Below, in pieces: positions 1-5,507 of a stretch of 5,958 nt of DNA. The stretch comes from Euryarchaeota archaeon UBA287 (GTDB lineage Archaea > Thermoplasmatota > UBA186 > UBA287). Position numbers and translations under genes: made by a program. Each line of letters begins with the position of its first letter. The stretch's first letter is position 1. Location of the stretch: NCBI GenBank assembly GCA_002495235.1, contig DAEG01000074.1, positions 1 to 5,958 on the forward strand, written 5' to 3'. Under the pieces are notes generated by a model. That model was not told the origin of the DNA, ran no database searches, and was given only the letters and a program-made list of their open reading frames with translations.

Positions 1-265
1 AAAACTCGTCCGCCTTCTCACCCGTGTCTGCCCATTCGTCATCGCTGATCATCTCTGCGTGGTCCGTTATCGCGTAGAAGTCCAGTCCCAAATCCCGGGC
101 CCACAGATAGGCCTCTTCCGGCGTTCCCTCACCATCGGAATAGGATGTGTGACTGTGTAGGTTTCCGAAGTATATGCTCATCCCATCGGGTCCCTCATTG
201 TCCTGCTGACCTATGATCAGCGGCGCGATCAGCAGGATAACCATGAGCGCTGCCATGCCTCTCAT
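1..265 (-). CDS. Secreted PHP-domain metallohydrolase (CehA/McbA or DUF3604-like), N-terminal part
   Basis: Only the first 88 codons lie in the window; the 3' end is cut off by the left edge. Residues 1-19 form a short export signal: Met-Arg-Gly, then a hydrophobic run (ALMVILLIAPLIIG) ending before QQDNEG. The PHP phosphoesterase/hydrolase fold follows: GNLHSHTSYSDG (H37 and H39 form the metal-binding HxH), a TPEEAYLWAR helix, and DFYAITDHAE (D68, H69, E71). PHP proteins hydrolyse phosphoesters or related bonds using two or three metals bound by such His/Asp residues; the exported CehA/McbA/DUF3604-like members have varied or unknown substrates, so none is assigned. I chose the ATG at 265 because it starts the signal peptide directly and a TATA-like box is centred about 25 bases upstream. 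An in-frame ATG at 286 would add seven residues (MPSTSAN). The gene is divergent from the nicotinate phosphoribosyltransferase gene. Confidence 0.85.
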   Translation of the reverse strand, partial: MRGMAALMVILLIAPLIIGQQDNEGPDGMSIYFGNLHSHTSYSDGEGTPEEAYLWARDLGLDFYAITDHAEMISDDEWADTGEKADEF

Positions 266-283
266 ATTTGCAGATGTGCTAGG

Positions 284-301
284 CATTTAATATCGTTTGC
301 T
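284..301 (-). promoter_or_regulatory. TATA/BRE-like promoter of the PHP gene
   Basis: On the minus strand the sequence reads GCAAACGATATTAAA. GCAAAC resembles a purine-rich BRE, and GATATTAAA a TATA box centred near 290, about 25 bases before the ATG at 265. That is the archaeal TATA-to-start-site distance and points to a leaderless mRNA. The box overlaps the alternative ATG at 286, which argues against that start. A second AT-rich stretch at 301-315 (minus CATATAATGTATTTA) could serve the 286 start instead, but lacks a purine-rich BRE-like flank. Confidence 0.5.
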
Positions 302-408
302 AAATACATTATATGGAGACTGCTCCCCGTTTTATGACCTGAGATGTGTTCGCGCGCAAAATGCACAGTAAGTTTGTACAGATCCCACAGCATCCGCTGT
401 GTGCGTCA

Positions 409-425
409 TGGAAACCTTTTTCTTC
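409..425 (+). promoter_or_regulatory. Possible degenerate promoter of the four-gene unit
   Basis: GGAAAC at 410-415 resembles a BRE and is followed by the pyrimidine-rich box CTTTTTCTTC at 416-425. Its centre lies about 25 bases before the ATG at 446, the same distance seen at the three clearer promoters in this window. The box is a poor TATA match, so the true promoter may lie further upstream (for example near 305-315 or 330-336), leaving a 5' leader that would contain the inverted repeat at 386-401. Confidence 0.3.
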
Positions 426-445
426 GGATAAACCCTCTTCACTCT

Positions 446-1621
446 ATGGTTTTTTTCACCGCCAGCGAGAAAGAGATCCTTGATGGCAGGACAACAGACA
501 TATACTTCGTCAACACGCTCGAGGCTCTTAAAAACGGAGGCAAAGACAGAGATAAAGTTGTTGCCGAATTTACGGCTGACACATTTCCGCAAGGCTATCC
601 ATGGGCTGTTTTTTGTGGCTTGGAGGAGTTTGTAACGCTCTTTGAGGGCAGAGACGCGGATGTCTATGCCATGGATGAAGGCACGGTGTTTGTGAACAAG
701 GATAAAAAGAGGATCAGAGCACCCGTCGCTTATGTTGAAGGGCCTTACGGCTCTTTCTGCGAGTTCGAGACCCCTGCTCTTGGTCTTATATGCCAGTCCT
801 CGGGCATAGCGACAAAGAGCGCAAGGATAAAGAAGCTCGCAGAAAACAAGACGGTGCTGTCATTTGGTATCAGAAGGATGCATCCCGCGATAGCGCCGAT
901 GATAGACCGGAGCGCATACATCGGAGGATGCGACAGCGTCTCCAGCATAACCGGGGCGGAGACCATAGGCAGAGCGCCGGTGGGCACCATGCCGCACGCC
1001 CTTGTAGTGATGTTCGGTGATCAGAGGGCCGCATGGAGGGCCTTTGACGAGACTGCGGACAGGAGCATGGCGCGTATAGCCCTGGTAGATACGTACTATG
1101 ACGAGAAAGCTGAGGCCTTGCTTGCTTACGGGACTCTCGGCAAAAATCTTGATGGCGTCAGGCTGGACACCCCCAGCTCCCGGAGGGGGAAGATAGAGGA
1201 CATAGTCGCGGAGGTGAGATGGGAGCTTGGTATAAGGGGCTTTGAGGCAAGGATCATAGTCTCCGGTGGCGTTGATGAGGACGAGGTTCTGAAGCTGAGG
1301 GATCTTGTTGACGGTTTTGGGGTTGGGACTTGTATAAGCAACGCGCCGTCGATAAATTTTGCCATGGACATAGTGGAGAAGGAGGGAAAACCGGTGGCGA
1401 AGAGGGGCAAGCTCGGGGGCAAGAAGCAGTGGTTCAGATGCGAACACTGCTATAACTTCGAGGTCCTTCCGTGGGGGGCAGAGCCGCCAATGTGCTGCGG
1501 GGAAGAGATGAGACCGATGCTGAAAAAGGTCGTTGGGCATGGGAAAAGGCTGCATGCCCCGAAGAGCGCAACCGAGATCCATGATTACGTCCTCAAACAG
1601 CTGGAAAAGGTAGAGGCATGA
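446..1621 (+). CDS. pncB: Nicotinate phosphoribosyltransferase, archaeal type
   Basis: Makes nicotinate mononucleotide from nicotinate and PRPP (with ATP), the committed step of NAD salvage in the cytoplasm. The 391-residue product is close in length to the Thermoplasma acidophilum enzyme, whose structure is known. Visible features: an N-terminal segment TDIYFVNTLEAL (17-28); the type II phosphoribosyltransferase core with FGIRRMHP (140-147), AYIGGCDSVS (157-166), GTMPHA (180-185, with the His expected in the active site), SGGVDE (273-278) and the phosphate-binding FGVGT (291-295); and a C-terminal cysteine knuckle with C332, C335, C350 and C351, the zinc-binding module of this archaeal branch. 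The start at 446 (MVFFTASEKEI) matches the family N-terminus. An in-frame ATG at 344 would add 34 unlikely residues. This is the first gene of the unit; its TGA overlaps the ATG of carS (ATGA). The symbol follows enzyme function, not close similarity to bacterial PncB. Confidence 0.93.
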   Translation: MVFFTASEKEILDGRTTDIYFVNTLEALKNGGKDRDKVVAEFTADTFPQGYPWAVFCGLEEFVTLFEGRDADVYAMDEGTVFVNKDKKRIRAPVAYVEGPYGSFCEFETPALGLICQSSGIATKSARIKKLAENKTVLSFGIRRMHPAIAPMIDRSAYIGGCDSVSSITGAETIGRAPVGTMPHALVVMFGDQRAAWRAFDETADRSMARIALVDTYYDEKAEALLAYGTLGKNLDGVRLDTPSSRRGKIEDIVAEVRWELGIRGFEARIIVSGGVDEDEVLKLRDLVDGFGVGTCISNAPSINFAMDIVEKEGKPVAKRGKLGGKKQWFRCEHCYNFEVLPWGAEPPMCCGEEMRPMLKKVVGHGKRLHAPKSATEIHDYVLKQLEKVEA

Positions 1622-2133
1622 ATCTCATCCTGAAGGCCTTTCTGCTGATGCTCCCCGCCTATGTCTCAAGCCCTGGCGCGGTGTTCTCCAGAGGCAAGAG
1701 ACCTATAGACATGGGCAAGGACTTCTTTGATGGAAAGAGGATCCTGGGCGATGGTAAGACCTTCGAGGGTCTGGCACTCGGCACGGTGCTCGGATTTGTG
1801 GCCGGCGTGATAGTTGAGCTGTGCACCGAAGAGAATTTTTACGGCTCTTATCTGAACACTTTCCTGCTCTCCTTTGGTGGACTTCTGGGAGATATGTGCA
1901 ACTCATTTTTGAAGAGAAGACTTAGCATTGGTAGAGGAGAAAAGCTACCCGTGCTCGATCAGCTCAATCTCGTGTTCGGTGCATGGTTCCTCTGTTTCGT
2001 CTTTGACAGGGGCTGGTTTTTAGAAAGTTTTAATTGGTATGTTGTCATAACTGTGTTGATAATGACGCCCCTGCTTCACAGGGCAGCAAACATGGTTGCC
2101 TATAGGCTGGGGCTGAAGGACGTGCCATGGTGA
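1618..2133 (+). CDS. carS: CDP-archaeol synthase (CTP:2,3-di-O-geranylgeranyl-sn-glycerol-1-phosphate cytidyltransferase)
   Basis: Membrane enzyme that activates digeranylgeranylglyceryl phosphate with CTP to give CDP-archaeol, the branch-point precursor of archaeal phospholipids. At 171 residues it has the normal CarS (former DUF46) size. About five hydrophobic segments are visible (roughly 2-16, 50-69, 78-92, 115-129, 139-152). Family signatures: the cytoplasmic loop RPIDMGKDFFDGKRI followed by LGDGKTFEG (28-51), then GDMCNSFLKRRLSIGRG (91-107) and PVLDQLN (111-117). The first segment reads LPAYVSSPGAVF, where I expect an Asn-containing PAYVAN-like motif; this is a mild deviation. The ATG overlaps the upstream stop as ATGA; AGGT at 1608-1611 is a modest Shine-Dalgarno with workable spacing. 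Its CTP demand links it to the pyrimidine gene that follows. Confidence 0.93.
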   Translation: MNLILKAFLLMLPAYVSSPGAVFSRGKRPIDMGKDFFDGKRILGDGKTFEGLALGTVLGFVAGVIVELCTEENFYGSYLNTFLLSFGGLLGDMCNSFLKRRLSIGRGEKLPVLDQLNLVFGAWFLCFVFDRGWFLESFNWYVVITVLIMTPLLHRAANMVAYRLGLKDVPW

Positions 2134-2134
2134 T
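2129..2134 (+). promoter_or_regulatory. Shine-Dalgarno of pyrE overlapping the carS stop
   Basis: GGTGAT matches six consecutive bases of the archaeal GGAGGTGAT consensus, with its GG seven bases before the pyrE ATG at 2138. It overlaps the carS TGA (2131-2133), so pyrE initiation is likely coupled to termination of carS translation. Confidence 0.7.
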
Positions 2135-2137
2135 GAT

Positions 2138-2776
2138 ATGAAATGTGATGTGTGCGGGAAGAATGAAGCGAAGTACGTGTGTATAGGCTGCAAACGCAAT
2201 GTATGCGCCAACTGTTACAGGCCGATGCTGGGTCTATGCACGGATTGCGCCCCTATAGCAAAGGAGGAGAGCATCGAGGATATAAAAGCACTGGTGGGGC
2301 GTTGCATAAAACGCGGCGATTTTGTCCTTGCGAGTGGTAGGAAGAGCAACTATTACGTAGATGTAAAGGAGCTGATAACGCAGCCCATAGCTCTCCAGTC
2401 AGTGGGCAGAGAGCTCTCATGGCGCGGGGTCGGTTACGATGGGTTTGCAGGCGTTGAGCTTGGTGCCGTGCCTCTCATCATCGCGGCCTCGCTGTACTCC
2501 GGTAAGCCCTGTGTCATAATCAGAAAGGAGAAGAGAGAGCACGGGACTGGAAAGGACTACATAGGACAGTTAGAGGGCAAGAGGCTGTGCATAATAGAGG
2601 ACGTAACCACGACTGGCGCGACCGCCGTTAGGGCCGCAAGCGTCATACGAGAGAACGGCGGTTACACTGACCGCGTTGTCACGGTCGTTGACAGAGAAGA
2701 GGGAGCAGGTGAGACTCTGAAGGGCATCAATCTTGAGCTGATACCTCTCTTCAAGATAAGCGATTTCAGCGAGTGA
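2138..2776 (+). CDS. pyrE: Orotate phosphoribosyltransferase with N-terminal zinc-binding module
   Basis: Converts orotate and PRPP to orotidine 5'-monophosphate, the penultimate step of UMP synthesis. The 212-residue product has two parts. Residues 1-37 hold eight cysteines in four CxxC pairs (C3/C6, C15/C18, C23/C26, C34/C37), the pattern of a treble-clef or B-box/HIT-like module binding two zinc ions. Residues 46-212 are a complete OPRT domain: SGRKSNYYVDVK (66-77), the mobile catalytic loop RKEKREHGTGK (129-139), and the PRPP-binding motif CIIEDVTTTGATA (151-163). OPRT alone is usually about 170-215 residues, so the catalytic domain is near minimal and the zinc module accounts for the remaining length. 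The start is fixed by the SD at 2129 and by the first CxxC pair directly after Met. Separated by 4 bases from carS, it overlaps the helicase start as GTGA. The role of the zinc module is unknown; regulation or partner binding is a guess. Confidence 0.92.
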   Translation: MKCDVCGKNEAKYVCIGCKRNVCANCYRPMLGLCTDCAPIAKEESIEDIKALVGRCIKRGDFVLASGRKSNYYVDVKELITQPIALQSVGRELSWRGVGYDGFAGVELGAVPLIIAASLYSGKPCVIIRKEKREHGTGKDYIGQLEGKRLCIIEDVTTTGATAVRAASVIRENGGYTDRVVTVVDREEGAGETLKGINLELIPLFKISDFSE

Positions 2777-4521
2777 GGCTGGTGAAGAGGAAGGGAGAGG
2801 TGTTTTTTCCATATGCGGCAAGACCTGAACAGCAGGATCTTATAGATTTTGTTTCATCCCACGTGGGAAAGCCGCTGTGCATAAACGCAACCACGGGCTT
2901 TGGAAAGACAACGTGCATACTGGCCGCTCTTCTGCCATCGCACAAAAGGATAATCTGGGCTGTGAGGACTGGGAATGAGAGCGACAGGCCGGTGGAAGAG
3001 CTAAAGGTGGTAGATGAGAGATTCTCCAGGCACCTCTTCGGTTTGTCGTACCGGGGAAAGAGGGACATGTGCCTGCTGAAGGAAGGTCTTGACTACGATG
3101 CCGCATCATACCTGTGCAAGAAAAAGATGAAGGAATGCGCTTACTACAAGAACCTGGCAGACTTCTCCTACTCGCCGGAGGGCCCACTGTTATACTCAGA
3201 GCTATTGAGGATGGCAAGAAAAGAGAAGATATGCCCATACTATCTCCAGAGGCGGCTCTTGCCTTACGCTAGCGTTATAGGGATGAGCTACAACTATGTC
3301 CTCTCTGATGCGGGTTATTCGCTGCGATCCACAATACCTTTTCATGACAGCTTTCTGGTCGTTGATGAAGCCCACAACCTGGAACAGGCGGCAACGAACA
3401 TAAACTCAATAGCCCTGAAAAAAGTAGGGGTGGAGCGCGCGCTAGAGGAGATGGCGGGCATCGATGATGAGGCGTGTGGGAGTGCACTGAAGGCTCTGCT
3501 AGAGGTCATTGAGCGCGTAGAGGGCGAGAGCAGAGTTGACATGGACGGATTTCTTGATACTCTTGAGATGAGGGGTCTTGCACCCAAGTTCATTGAGTAT
3601 GGTGAACAGATAAGGGCTGATAGGCTCGAGCACGGTCTGGTGCCGCGCTCCTCTCTGTATCATCTGGGTTCCTTCCTCCGTGCTGTGGAGGAAAAATCCT
3701 CATCGGAGGGAGTTGTCATGATTGCTGACGATGGCGGATTTGAGGTCTACGACATGCGGGTGAGGGGCATGCTCTCCGAACTATGGGGCCAGTTCCTTGG
3801 ATGCGTCTTCTGCTCCGGAACACTTGAGCCCATCGATGGTTTTGCTAACACCATAGGCCTAGCAGATTACGAAGGAAAGAGCTTTTACATGCCGTTCCGG
3901 GATGAGAACGTGAGATCCTACGTAATAACTGGCATATCCACCGAGGGAGAGACGCTGAGCAGAGCGATGGCCGATCGTTATGTGCGCTCCATCTCCTGGT
4001 TCCTCCGGCAGGGCAGAAAGAGCGCGGTATTCTGCGCGAGCTACAGGATCATGGGCGATCTGCTCAAGGCAGGTCTTGAGGCTGACTTCGTGGAGAGACA
4101 GTCTATGGGCGGAGCAGAAGCCAAGAACATGCTCGAGAGCTTCAGAGATGCGGAGGAGGGCTGTCTGTTGGCCAGCGCTCAGGGCAGGTTTGCGGAGGGC
4201 ATAGACCTTCCGCAGGCTCTGGATTCTGTGTTCATAGCGGGCATACCCTTTGAGAGAGCCACTCTGAAGACGACGCTTTACATAAGGTATTACATGAGCC
4301 TCTATGGCGCACAGCGTGGCAGATACTATGCCTACATGGTCCCTGCGATAAGGAGAGTGTCACAGGCGATGGGCAGGGCCCTGAGAGGACTCGAGGACAG
4401 GGCACTGATAGTGTGCGGTGACGAGCGATACACAAAGCCGGAGATCTTCAGGCTGCTACCGCGTTATTTCCAGACCAGTGCAAAGACGATCAGATACCCG
4501 CCAGATGCGGAAAGTAGTTAA
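2773..4521 (+). CDS. XPD/Rad3-family Fe-S DNA helicase
   Basis: Superfamily 2 helicase, 582 residues; XPD-type enzymes unwind DNA 5' to 3' using ATP and act in repair or recombination. Motifs in order: Q-like FFPYAARPEQQ (11-21), Walker A ATTGFGKT (39-46), motif Ia RTGNE (65-69), DEAH (198-201), motif III CSGTL (347-351), motif IV FCASY (420-424), motif V QGRFAEGIDLP (470-480) and motif VI QAMGRALRG (531-539). Between Ia and II sit four cysteines, C100, C115, C122 and C154, matching the Fe-S domain in number and order; residues 202-346 would be the Arch domain. Walker A has Thr where XPD usually has Pro. The GTG at 2773 overlaps the pyrE stop (GTGA), suggesting coupling, but no clear SD precedes it. 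GTG codons at 2782 and 2800 are alternatives; the last would begin at the conserved FFPY segment. Whether this is the main XPD orthologue or a paralogue cannot be told here. Confidence 0.9.
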   Translation: MRLVKRKGEVFFPYAARPEQQDLIDFVSSHVGKPLCINATTGFGKTTCILAALLPSHKRIIWAVRTGNESDRPVEELKVVDERFSRHLFGLSYRGKRDMCLLKEGLDYDAASYLCKKKMKECAYYKNLADFSYSPEGPLLYSELLRMARKEKICPYYLQRRLLPYASVIGMSYNYVLSDAGYSLRSTIPFHDSFLVVDEAHNLEQAATNINSIALKKVGVERALEEMAGIDDEACGSALKALLEVIERVEGESRVDMDGFLDTLEMRGLAPKFIEYGEQIRADRLEHGLVPRSSLYHLGSFLRAVEEKSSSEGVVMIADDGGFEVYDMRVRGMLSELWGQFLGCVFCSGTLEPIDGFANTIGLADYEGKSFYMPFRDENVRSYVITGISTEGETLSRAMADRYVRSISWFLRQGRKSAVFCASYRIMGDLLKAGLEADFVERQSMGGAEAKNMLESFRDAEEGCLLASAQGRFAEGIDLPQALDSVFIAGIPFERATLKTTLYIRYYMSLYGAQRGRYYAYMVPAIRRVSQAMGRALRGLEDRALIVCGDERYTKPEIFRLLPRYFQTSAKTIRYPPDAESS

Positions 4522-5413
4522 CCATGATTGCGACGGCAAAGTTGTTTGTGAAGTGCATCCCCACAGAGAAACCCAGATCCTTTGTCCTCCTGACGGCGTA
4601 ACCCATGATCAGAGAGAACAGGAAGGCGGCGACGATCTCGTATGCACTGCCATAGGATATGTGCGAGAGGGTGAAGATGACCGAGGTGAACAGCACACCT
4701 CCTCTGTTCTGAAGGAAACCCCTGAAGAACAGCTCCTCGCCCAGAGCGGTGAGCGCAGCCATCATAAAGGCAAGCGGTATGTTCATCCCCTGCACCTGCC
4801 CTATGGCGACGGCGTTCTCTCCGAGCTGAAATCCGAGAAGACCCTGAAGAGACACGGTCAGGTAGTCAAGGCCGTAGGAGAATGCCAGGGCCGCTGGCAC
4901 ACCCGCGAGGAAATAGAGCGCGCTGAGCTTTGTGATCCTGAAGTTCAGGATCTCGAGGCTCTCTTTTGTTCCCCTGCCTGTTGCAAGGACTACGTATGTT
5001 AGCGCGCCAATAAAGAAAATGAAGAAGTTAAGCAGGGCGTTGATAACGGAAAATGCGGGACCTAGCGACAGAGAGTTCAGAAGTTCCTCCAGCTCTCCGT
5101 TCATGTAAGCCTCAAGCATTGTGGCGGCATTCGCGCCTATGCCCATGCACAGGATGTAGAATAGAAGCGATACCAGCAGAAGAAATGGCACTGCCGATTG
5201 CCCTTCTATGATCGTGTGTTCTCTGATCCTCTGTGAGAACCTGCCATTCATAAAATAAAACAGGATCAGGGTGAGCAGTATGACGTAAGAAACTCCTGTG
5301 ACAATTGTTGCAGAGGTCATACCCGCGGCGAAAGAGAACAGCGAGGCTACGCCGAGGAGATGCATGAGGATTAACTCAAACAGCGCCATGATGAAGTACC
5401 TGTCATCCTGCAT
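4490..5413 (-). CDS. CPBP family intramembrane glutamic endopeptidase (CAAX/Abi-type)
   Basis: Polytopic membrane protein of 307 residues with about eight hydrophobic segments and the three motifs of the CPBP family (Rce1 relatives): GEELFFRG (E226, E227, R231), FTLSH (F247, H251) and HFTNN (H287, N291). In this family these residues form the intramembrane active site that cleaves prenylated or other membrane-bound substrates; prokaryotic members are variously tied to bacteriocin self-immunity or protein maturation, and no substrate can be named here. All catalytic residues are present, so it should be active. The start at 5413 (MQDDRYF) is preferred over the in-frame ATG at 5455 because a strong TATA box lies inside the longer version, about 26 bases upstream of 5413. 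A further in-frame ATG is at 5389. The 3' end overlaps the helicase gene by 32 bases on the opposite strand. Expressed alone from a promoter divergent to gcvT. Confidence 0.9.
   Translation of the reverse strand: MQDDRYFIMALFELILMHLLGVASLFSFAAGMTSATIVTGVSYVILLTLILFYFMNGRFSQRIREHTIIEGQSAVPFLLLVSLLFYILCMGIGANAATMLEAYMNGELEELLNSLSLGPAFSVINALLNFFIFFIGALTYVVLATGRGTKESLEILNFRITKLSALYFLAGVPAALAFSYGLDYLTVSLQGLLGFQLGENAVAIGQVQGMNIPLAFMMAALTALGEELFFRGFLQNRGGVLFTSVIFTLSHISYGSAYEIVAAFLFSLIMGYAVRRTKDLGFSVGMHFTNNFAVAIMVNYFPHLAGI
4934..4952. repeat. Perfect 9-base inverted repeat inside the CPBP gene
   Basis: GATCCTGAA-G-TTCAGGATC: nine-base arms around a single base. It lies in coding sequence for the segment EILNFRI of the CPBP protein. 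It looks like a dyad operator or restriction-type palindrome but may be chance, since the reading frame is intact and the codons are ordinary for this genome. Confidence 0.5.
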
Positions 5414-5434
5414 GCAGAAGCATAGAGGTGTCTT

Positions 5435-5450
5435 CTTATAAAAGTTATGC
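5435..5450 (-). promoter_or_regulatory. TATA/BRE promoter of the CPBP protease gene
   Basis: On the minus strand the sequence is GCATAACTTTTATAAG. CTTTTATAAG (5444-5435) is a near-ideal archaeal TATA box, centred about 26 bases before the ATG at 5413, with GCATAA as a possible BRE. The transcript would start at or next to the A of the ATG, making it leaderless. No SD is seen before this ATG. Confidence 0.75.
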
Positions 5451-5470
5451 ACCATGCGAGTGTGCGCCGA

Positions 5471-5487
5471 AACAAAAGTATTTTAAG
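5471..5487 (+). promoter_or_regulatory. BRE/TATA promoter of gcvT
   Basis: AACAAAA (5471-5477) is a purine-rich BRE-like element followed by the TATA-like box GTATTTTAAG (5478-5487). Its centre is 25.5 bases before the ATG at 5508, the spacing expected for a leaderless start. No SD precedes that ATG. Between box and start lie two short palindromes, GGAATTCC (5495-5502) and CACGTG (5502-5507), which may be chance. Confidence 0.7.
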
Positions 5488-5507
5488 AGAAAAGGGAATT
5501 CCACGTG

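Larger units (their letters stand above)
266..445. other. Divergent intergenic region, PHP gene / nicotinate phosphoribosyltransferase operon
   Basis: This 180-base spacer must hold the promoters of both flanking transcription units. It has AT-rich stretches at 284-316, a TTTTAT at 330-335, and a perfect 6-base inverted repeat CACAGC-ATCC-GCTGTG at 386-401. The plus strand is open from an ATG at 344 into the downstream gene, but the encoded 34 residues are Arg/Cys/Ser-rich, resemble no known extension of the enzyme and are probably not translated. I see no other gene here. Confidence 0.6.
5414..5507. other. Divergent promoter region, CPBP protease / gcvT
   Basis: This 94-base spacer holds two back-to-back TATA boxes (minus strand 5435-5444, plus strand 5478-5487) whose centres are about 43 bases apart. 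Binding of TBP/TFB on one side could influence the other. The core between the boxes (5451-5470) has no clear repeat. Confidence 0.65.

Noticed and set aside
344..445. 34-residue N-terminal extension of the nicotinate phosphoribosyltransferase
   Set aside because: The extension has no family counterpart and unlike composition; the ATG at 446 gives the typical family length and N-terminus.
332..592. Minus-strand open frame of 86 codons across the operon start
   Set aside because: It overlaps the start of the nicotinate phosphoribosyltransferase gene in antisense and shows no recognisable domain or SD.
860..1582. Open frame of 240 codons on the minus strand, opposite the nicotinate phosphoribosyltransferase gene
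   Set aside because: It lies wholly antisense to a well-recognised gene, has no recognisable motifs, is rich in Pro/Arg/His/Ser, and follows from the codon bias of the sense gene.
2766..3593. Several short minus-strand open frames opposite the helicase gene
   Set aside because: All are antisense to conserved helicase motifs and have biased, motif-free translations.
4455..4530. Search for a terminator between the convergent helicase and CPBP genes
   Set aside because: I saw no hairpin with a T run and no long T tract; the genes overlap, leaving no dedicated terminator sequence.
4418..5002. Open frame of 194 codons on the plus strand, opposite the CPBP protease gene
   Set aside because: It encodes a highly charged, low-complexity product without motifs and covers the CPBP motif region, whose sense-strand reading is certain.
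5414..5455. 14-residue N-terminal extension of the CPBP protein from the ATG at 5453-5455
   Set aside because: A near-ideal TATA box sits inside this stretch, about 26 bases upstream of the ATG at 5413, so the extension is probably promoter DNA.
5495..5507. GGAATTCC and CACGTG palindromes before gcvT as an operator
   Set aside because: Each is too short to stand out; they fall between TATA box and start, where a regulator could bind, but there is no second copy or longer dyad to support it.
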